From Bacteriovorax sp. (GTDB lineage Bacteria; Bdellovibrionota; Bacteriovoracia; Bacteriovoracales; Bacteriovoracaceae): 64,000 nucleotides of DNA. This document shows, piece after piece, positions 59,259 to 64,000 of the stretch. Where the stretch lies: assembly GCA_014377485.1 (NCBI GenBank), contig JACMPM010000132.1, forward strand, positions 1 through 64,000, read 5' to 3'. Positions within the stretch are counted from its first letter, which is position 1; each line of letters starts with the position of its first letter. Position numbers and translations under genes: made by a program. The notes under the pieces were generated by a model, which was given only the letters and a program-made list of their open reading frames with translations, ran no database searches and was not told the DNA's origin.

Positions 59259-60174
59259 GCTGTAACTCCTCCCATCCAAATGGGTGACTCATAGAAAAAC
59301 TCTGTCTGCGATTTTCACAAAGTCTCACGATTGAGTCTTTGGCGCATCTGATTTTTTCCATCTTCTCAATATTCATCTTTGCACTTTGTCTGAAAATATC
59401 TTCCAGACGAAGAACGCCGTCACTTTCTGATAAATGTGTTTTTATCACAGAAGGAGAGCCTAGATCAATAAAGAGCTTTGAGTCACTGGCATTTGCATGG
59501 GAGGAGTATTCATGGAAGAAGTTCTCATTAAAGAGAATTTCATCGCTTCCAATAGTATTGACGACCGAATCAAATTTTTTATATGTATCGTAACTAAGCC
59601 AAGGAATCATTTCTAAAGAATGCTCAAGACAAAGTTCACTAACACGCTCAGTATTTCTAGCAGTCAAAAAGACTCTGTGTTTTTTCTTTAAAAGCTTAAT
59701 TAAATCTAGAGATAACGCCCCAGAACCCACGACTAAAACATCACCTTCGTTCGTGCGAGAATGCACTAGTTTGCGGGCGATGCCTGCATAACTGAGTTGT
59801 CCGATTTCGGTTAAGTGATCAGTGCGTATTTTTTTAGAATCTTGAAAAAGTTTTTCAAGAAGTGTTAAGGTACATGTGTTTCTGAATGGAAGTTTTGCAT
59901 ATTCCTGGTAAGCTTCTTTAAACTGCCCAACAACTTCGTATTCGGCCAGAACTTCGCTTTTTAAACCACAGATGGTTTCTAACAAGAATATATAGGCTTG
60001 ATCGCCATTAAACATATCGCGGATATCATTTTGGTCTTCAAGATGATAAAACGGCAATTGTCCAAACCCTAGAATCAAAGTCCTCTGGCAAGTCTTCAAA
60101 ACAAACACTTCGCCGTTAGAAGGTCGAACCGAGGCTTCTGCTTTTAAGTTAATTACAGTTAGGCTATCAATCAT
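59251..60174 (-). CDS. hemA: Glutamyl-tRNA reductase, shortened
   Basis: HemA reduces glutamyl-tRNA to glutamate-1-semialdehyde. Here it is 307 residues against a usual of about 420. The catalytic Cys 29 is in FVLKTCQRT (for STCNR), then ICGLKSEVLAEYEVVGQFKE, corresponding to the conserved GLDSMVLGE block, and the NADPH domain GDVLVVGSGALSLDLIKLLK. The first about 20 residues before the Cys are shortened and the C-terminal dimerisation domain is almost missing. It still heads the haem operon and overlaps hemCD, so it is probably functional. AGTTATAACG-like AT-rich sequence lies upstream. Confidence 0.9.
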   Translation of the reverse strand: MIDSLTVINLKAEASVRPSNGEVFVLKTCQRTLILGFGQLPFYHLEDQNDIRDMFNGDQAYIFLLETICGLKSEVLAEYEVVGQFKEAYQEYAKLPFRNTCTLTLLEKLFQDSKKIRTDHLTEIGQLSYAGIARKLVHSRTNEGDVLVVGSGALSLDLIKLLKKKHRVFLTARNTERVSELCLEHSLEMIPWLSYDTYKKFDSVVNTIGSDEILFNENFFHEYSSHANASDSKLFIDLGSPSVIKTHLSESDGVLRLEDIFRQSAKMNIEKMEKIRCAKDSIVRLCENRRQSFSMSHPFGWEELQLA

Positions 60175-60267
60175 ATAATTAGTTATAACGTCTTATGAAC
60201 ATTGAATTGTCATAAAAGTGTAGATTGATTCTTTTTTTCAGGGATTATTTTTGCTAGTGTATGGCTT

Positions 60268-60531
60268 ATGAATATTGTCCCAGTCGCCCTAAAGGAATCT
60301 TTTTTAGCCTTTGACCGCAAAGTCGATGGCTCGATCAGCTTTTTCGTAAAACATTACGGGAAGAGTAAGTTCATGGTGGCCATGTCAAAGAAAGTGCAAT
60401 ATTTGGGAATTGAAACGCTCTGGGAAAAGGGTCCAAAAGCCTTTATTTACTTCTTTTTATTTTATCTGGTGCGCGACATGATTCTTTATATCATTCTTCC
60501 GATATTCTTTACCAAATTTTCAACCCATTAA
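60268..60531 (+). CDS. Small membrane protein (87 aa)
   Basis: The first about 57 residues are amphipathic and basic (FDRKVDGSISFFVKHYGKSK, VAMSKKVQYLGIETLWEKG), followed by one long membrane helix (AFIYFFLFYLVRDMILYIILPIFF). No family is recognised. It is divergent from hemA (93 bp between starts), upstream of the IMPDH/GMPR-family gene on the same strand. I see no clear ribosome-binding site before the ATG. Confidence 0.6.
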   Translation: MNIVPVALKESFLAFDRKVDGSISFFVKHYGKSKFMVAMSKKVQYLGIETLWEKGPKAFIYFFLFYLVRDMILYIILPIFFTKFSTH

Positions 60532-60627
60532 CTCCCAGTCCATACTAAATGCTTGTACTGCGTTAAGCTTGCGGCCACACAGCTATTGGATTATCTTTCT
60601 ATGTCACATTTTATTTATGGAGAACTC

Positions 60628-61689
60628 ATGGACTTGATGTTTACTGCACCTGAGATATTAAATCGCGGACTTGGTCTTACTTTTGATGATGTTTTATTGG
60701 TGCCTCGCTACTCTGAAATTTCTTCTCGCAAGCATCCCATTCTAAAAACACATATTACAAAAAATTACCTTATCGATCTTCCAGTGATCACTGCCAATAT
60801 GGATACAATCACTGAATCGGAAATGGCCTGTGCCATGGCAAAATTAGGTGGTATCGGTTCACTTCACCGTTTCATGACTGAAGAAGAACAGGTTGCCCAG
60901 GTAAAAAAAATCCAGGCCTATCTTAGTGCTCACAAGTTAAATACTCCTATTGCTGCTTCAATTGGTGTGAAGGAAGAGGGAATGAAGCGCGCCGAATTTT
61001 TAGTGAACGCCGGTGTGCAAATCATTACTTTAGATATTGCACATGGCGACTCAATCATGATGCTTGAAACTCTAGATTTATTAAAAAAGAAATACCCACA
61101 CGTTGATGTAATTGCCGGCAACGTTGCAACTGCTGATGGAGTTAAGCGCATGATCGAGCGCGGAGCAGACGCTGTCAAAGTAGGAATTGGACCAGGCTCA
61201 ATGTGTACGACTAGAATAATCACAGGCCATGGACTTCCGCAATTAACGGCCATCGCCCTTGCAGTAAGTGTCGCAAAAAAACATAATATTCCCGTCATTG
61301 CCGACGGTGGTTTAAAAAATTCTGGCGATATAGTGAAGGCACTTGCCGCTGGAGCAAGTTCAGTCATGGTTGGTTCATTGGTTTCTGGAACTCTAGAAAC
61401 ACCAGGAGAGTTAAAAGGCGGAATGAAACAATACCGCGGAATGGCCTCTAAATCAGCTCAAGTTTCCTGGAGAGGCGAAATGCCACAAGGAATGGCGGCA
61501 GAAGGCGAATCAACACAAATTCCATGTAAGGGAAGTGTGGCCAATGTAGTGGAAGAATTAATGGGTGGACTTCGCTCAGGAATGACTTACTTAGGGGTGG
61601 ATAATTTAGCGGCCATGAGTGAATCAGCACTTTTTATCCAGATGACCGCAAGTGGTATGAGCGAATCTAAACCTCATGGAGTTCGCTAA
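60628..61689 (+). CDS. IMP dehydrogenase/GMP reductase family enzyme without CBS domains
   Basis: ATG 60628 has GGAG five bases upstream; longer frames from 60553 or 60601 have no site. The TIM barrel shows LGLTFDDVLLVPRYSEISSR, PVITANMDTITESEMA, GNVATADGVKRMIERGADAV, the catalytic loop VGIGPGSMCTTRIITGHGLP with Cys, VIADGGLKNSGDIVKAL, and KQYRGMASKSA. About 353 residues with no CBS pair fits GMP reductase (which makes IMP from GMP) or a CBS-less IMP dehydrogenase; the loop and the VVEELMGGLRSGMTYLG end resemble both. I cannot choose. The stop overlaps the plsB start (TAATG). Confidence 0.85.
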   Translation: MDLMFTAPEILNRGLGLTFDDVLLVPRYSEISSRKHPILKTHITKNYLIDLPVITANMDTITESEMACAMAKLGGIGSLHRFMTEEEQVAQVKKIQAYLSAHKLNTPIAASIGVKEEGMKRAEFLVNAGVQIITLDIAHGDSIMMLETLDLLKKKYPHVDVIAGNVATADGVKRMIERGADAVKVGIGPGSMCTTRIITGHGLPQLTAIALAVSVAKKHNIPVIADGGLKNSGDIVKALAAGASSVMVGSLVSGTLETPGELKGGMKQYRGMASKSAQVSWRGEMPQGMAAEGESTQIPCKGSVANVVEELMGGLRSGMTYLGVDNLAAMSESALFIQMTASGMSESKPHGVR

Positions 61690-63569
61690 TGACCAAGACA
61701 TCTTCAAAATCTGAAAAAATCGAATCAACCGGTTTTATGAATAAGTTCTCCGGAATTTCTGACTTATTTAGTGGCATGAATCTTTTTGATAATTTTAAAG
61801 AGATGGAAGAAATTGTTCTGAGTTATCATAAACTTAATTCTCGAATAAAAGGCAAGCCCGAAGAGAAGGACAAAGTTCTCAAAAACTTAAAAGAAATCAG
61901 AGCAGAACTCTCAATCCCATTTCTTAAGACTTTTGAGAAATTTTTAGATGCATCTTTATCTCAATTGTATGATGGAATAAATTTTAACGATAACGGACAT
62001 AATTTAGCAGAGCTTTCTAAAAGAAATAACTTAGTTCTCGTTCCCAATCATCAGTCTCATGCTGATTATGTGGCAATCAATTATGTTTATTATAAAAAAT
62101 ACCAATCACCCTTATTTGTGGCCGGCGGAAATAACCTCAATATTTTTCCAATTGGACCATTATTCCGAAAGTCAGGTTGTTTTTTTATTAGACGTACTTT
62201 TGCCAATGATATTCTATATAAGTTGACTCTTGAAGCTTATCTTCATTACATGCTGGTCAAAGGAAATCCTATTGAATTTTTCTTTGAAGGCGGACGCTCA
62301 CGTACTGGAAAACTTCTTCCTCCGCGCTACGGTCTCTACCAGATGCTGATTGAAGCTCATGCTGCAATTCCGAAAGATAAAAGAAGACCACTGCAATTTG
62401 TTCCGGTCAGTATAGTTCACGAGTATGTTCCTGAACAAAAATCTCTGGCCCGCGAACTAGACGGCGGGAAAAAAGTCAAAGAAAGTGCAGGTCAATTATT
62501 AGGACTGGTTAAACTTCTCTCTTACCAATTTGGGAATGTTCATATCAATCTTGGGAATCCTGTTATCGCTCCGGATGCTCCCACTGATCCAGTTAAATTA
62601 AAAATTCAAACTCAAAAATTAGCATTTGAATGCTTTTTAGAGGTTGGAAAAAATATGCGAGTGACTCCTACGTCGCTTTTGGCAATGATTCTTTTAGATG
62701 AGTCGACGGGAGCTCTTAAATGGGAAGAGATTTTAACAAAAGCTCGCCATATAATTACTTATTGTGAAAAATTTCACGTGCCAATTACGGACTCTATTAA
62801 ATTAGAAAATCTGGAAAAATCTCTAGAGCGCTCTATTGATATTTTAATTGGAAATAAAAAAGTTGAAGTGATCGGCAATACGTCTTCGCAACACGTTTTC
62901 TATTCGATTAAAGATGATTCAAGAAAAGAAATTCTCTACTTTAAAAATACTATTCTACATCATTTCCTTGTTCCTTGGATCGTGCACATGGGCTGGGTTA
63001 ATCTATTCAGTGGTCATATTACCAACGTTGAAGACTTAAAAAAGTTTTTCATCAATCAAAGAAAACAATTAACTCACGAGTTTTATCTTCCAACAGTTAA
63101 AGAAATACTAAATCTTACTCTTGATATAGTTTCGGATGCTATCGGAAGAGAAGTCACAACTTTAGAAGAATGTGTTGATCTTACTCATAAAGAACTTTAT
63201 TTAATTCTCGCTAAAGTGGGGATTTTCTCCCGCGCCTGCAATTATCTTCTCGAAGCCTATTATATCTGCGGTCTGACGCTAAAAGATCTTTCAGCAAACG
63301 ATTACAAAGAAGGCTTTAAGATGGAAACATTCCTAAAGCGCTACAAAGATGTTTTTGAAAGCGAAAAAAAACTCCGTCGAATTATTAAGTATGCTGAGAG
63401 TTATTCTGTCCCACTTTCCAAATCGAGTTTAGAATATTTCATTCATGCCAAGATCGTCGAATCAAAGGCCGGCTTCTATACGGTTGGGGATCATGACAAA
63501 TTGGCCGAAGTTTTGGCAAAAGTTGAATCCGACCTGCAGGGGCAGCTCAGTATCAACCTGCTAAATTAA
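61689..63569 (+). CDS. plsB: Glycerol-3-phosphate acyltransferase, PlsB-like
   Basis: This membrane-associated enzyme makes lysophosphatidate, the first phospholipid step. The acyltransferase motifs are in order: VLVPNHQSHADYVAINYVYY (HxxxxD), GPLFRKSGCFFIRRTF, IEFFFEGGRSRTGK (catalytic and glycerophosphate-binding), and LQFVPVSIVHEYVPE. At 626 residues it is shorter than E. coli PlsB (about 807), lacking part of the N- and C-terminal domains, as in other delta-type bacteria. The ATG overlaps the previous stop. It belongs with fabI in lipid synthesis, but is in another operon. Confidence 0.9.
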   Translation: MTKTSSKSEKIESTGFMNKFSGISDLFSGMNLFDNFKEMEEIVLSYHKLNSRIKGKPEEKDKVLKNLKEIRAELSIPFLKTFEKFLDASLSQLYDGINFNDNGHNLAELSKRNNLVLVPNHQSHADYVAINYVYYKKYQSPLFVAGGNNLNIFPIGPLFRKSGCFFIRRTFANDILYKLTLEAYLHYMLVKGNPIEFFFEGGRSRTGKLLPPRYGLYQMLIEAHAAIPKDKRRPLQFVPVSIVHEYVPEQKSLARELDGGKKVKESAGQLLGLVKLLSYQFGNVHINLGNPVIAPDAPTDPVKLKIQTQKLAFECFLEVGKNMRVTPTSLLAMILLDESTGALKWEEILTKARHIITYCEKFHVPITDSIKLENLEKSLERSIDILIGNKKVEVIGNTSSQHVFYSIKDDSRKEILYFKNTILHHFLVPWIVHMGWVNLFSGHITNVEDLKKFFINQRKQLTHEFYLPTVKEILNLTLDIVSDAIGREVTTLEECVDLTHKELYLILAKVGIFSRACNYLLEAYYICGLTLKDLSANDYKEGFKMETFLKRYKDVFESEKKLRRIIKYAESYSVPLSKSSLEYFIHAKIVESKAGFYTVGDHDKLAEVLAKVESDLQGQLSINLLN

Positions 63570-63570
63570 G

Positions 63571-64000
63571 ATGAATATTCAATTAATCAAAATGAATCAA
63601 GGTCGGAAGCGTTTTTTAAAAACTCAACCGATTCTTGATATTAATAACTGGCAAGCCTACTTAGCTGAACTTAAAAGTTTCCTCTCTCTTGAATCCGGCT
63701 TTCAAATTGTCGGCGGAAAAGTCTATTTTGAAATGAGTGTTGAGAGCGAAGCCCCAAAAATGATGCTAGAGGTAATAGGTCTCCCAATTCCCCTTGAGCA
63801 AAATGCTTTGGTACTGGCGGATCTCGATTGCGGCGAAGTTTTGGTGCACAAGCTTACGGGTCTCGATCTCTTTTGCCTGGACTTTGATCAGCTCTTTAAG
63901 ACTTCTTGGGGGCTTAAATGGACTCTGGAAGCCTCTTTTAGGAAGCAAGCAGACGAGCTTTCGGCCATTTTTCACATTGTCTTTGACCATGACAAAATAG
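63571..64000 (+). CDS. Unknown protein, N-terminal part (cut by window edge)
   Basis: An open frame begins at ATG 63571, one base after the plsB stop, and runs to the window end (143 codons). It starts MNIQLIKMNQGRKRFLKTQP, then LAELKSFLSLESGFQIVGGK and several alternating strands (VYFEMSVESEAPKMMLEVIG, VLADLDCGEVLVHKLTGLDL). No signal peptide and no family recognised. Frames at 63766-63990 (minus) and 63794-64000 (plus) overlap it and are shadows. Tight spacing suggests one operon with plsB. Confidence 0.7.
   Translation, partial: MNIQLIKMNQGRKRFLKTQPILDINNWQAYLAELKSFLSLESGFQIVGGKVYFEMSVESEAPKMMLEVIGLPIPLEQNALVLADLDCGEVLVHKLTGLDLFCLDFDQLFKTSWGLKWTLEASFRKQADELSAIFHIVFDHDKI

Noticed and set aside
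63766-64000. Two short frames near the right edge
   Set aside because: Both overlap the longer open frame beginning at 63571 directly after plsB, which has better spacing and composition.
1-64000. tRNA, rRNA, insertion sequences, prophage or attachment sites
   Set aside because: No transposase, integrase or phage structural gene and no recognisable RNA gene was seen by eye; a tRNAscan and Rfam run would settle the RNA part.

Overview
The window is AT-rich, densely coded chromosomal DNA, apparently from a Gram-negative member of the Bdellovibrionota, most likely a Bacteriovorax- or Peredibacter-like predator or relative. This is inference from gene content: an Agl/Glt-type gliding operon with an AgmX/PglI-domain protein and a myxobacteria/Bdellovibrio-type outer-membrane barrel, a Popeye/cNMP protein, a DUF6178 protein, many secreted hydrolases, and split haem and envelope operons. 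I saw no rRNA, tRNA, CRISPR array, intact insertion sequence or prophage.

Layout. 0-5 kb: a cut secreted gene, an alpha/beta hydrolase, a photolyase/epimerase operon divergent from a LitR/CarH-like regulator that seems to have lost its B12 ligand, and a glutathione peroxidase. 5.5-12.6 kb: an ABC exporter, a NodU/CmcH carbamoyltransferase with an SxtJ-like partner, a two-component system, a DsbA-like lipoprotein, and an easily missed DUF5989 micro-gene. 12.6-17 kb: a Fur/Zur-type regulator heading a DUF3299 plus MacB/LolD-type ABC operon, with a TTTGCAA-N5-TTGCAAA operator candidate, and a degenerate HD-GYP response regulator. 17-27 kb: a secretion-rich region with three paralogous secreted zinc-metalloprotease-like proteins, a secreted nuclease, topoisomerase III, a frameshifted Popeye-like gene and a sensor-kinase relic. 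27.1-37.5 kb: a histone-H1-like protein, then a nine-gene minus-strand operon for a gliding-type machine (VWA lipoprotein, OM barrel, three TPR proteins, a small protein, ExbB, ExbD, AgmX/PglI protein).

37.9-48.2 kb: SelO in a coupled operon with a CoA-binding protein and an M15 peptidase, then DUF302, FKBP and PAP2-like genes, a 540-bp gap, and an operon with two paralogous CXXCH proteins, a small membrane protein and DUF6178. 48.2-53.8 kb: an orphan CpaF-type ATPase, deoC, a two-component pair and fabI. 53.8-60.2 kb: a haem operon hemA-hemCD-hemL-kinase-regulator-hemE containing a short HemA, a HemC-HemD fusion and an embedded two-component system paralogous to the one beside fabI. 60.3-64 kb: a CBS-less IMPDH/GMP-reductase-family gene coupled to plsB, and a cut gene at the edge.

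The strongest candidates for poorly described biology are the gliding operon with its repeat-stalked VWA lipoprotein, the secreted HExGHH protein family, the paired CXXCH/helical-repeat proteins, and the haem operon carrying its own sensor.
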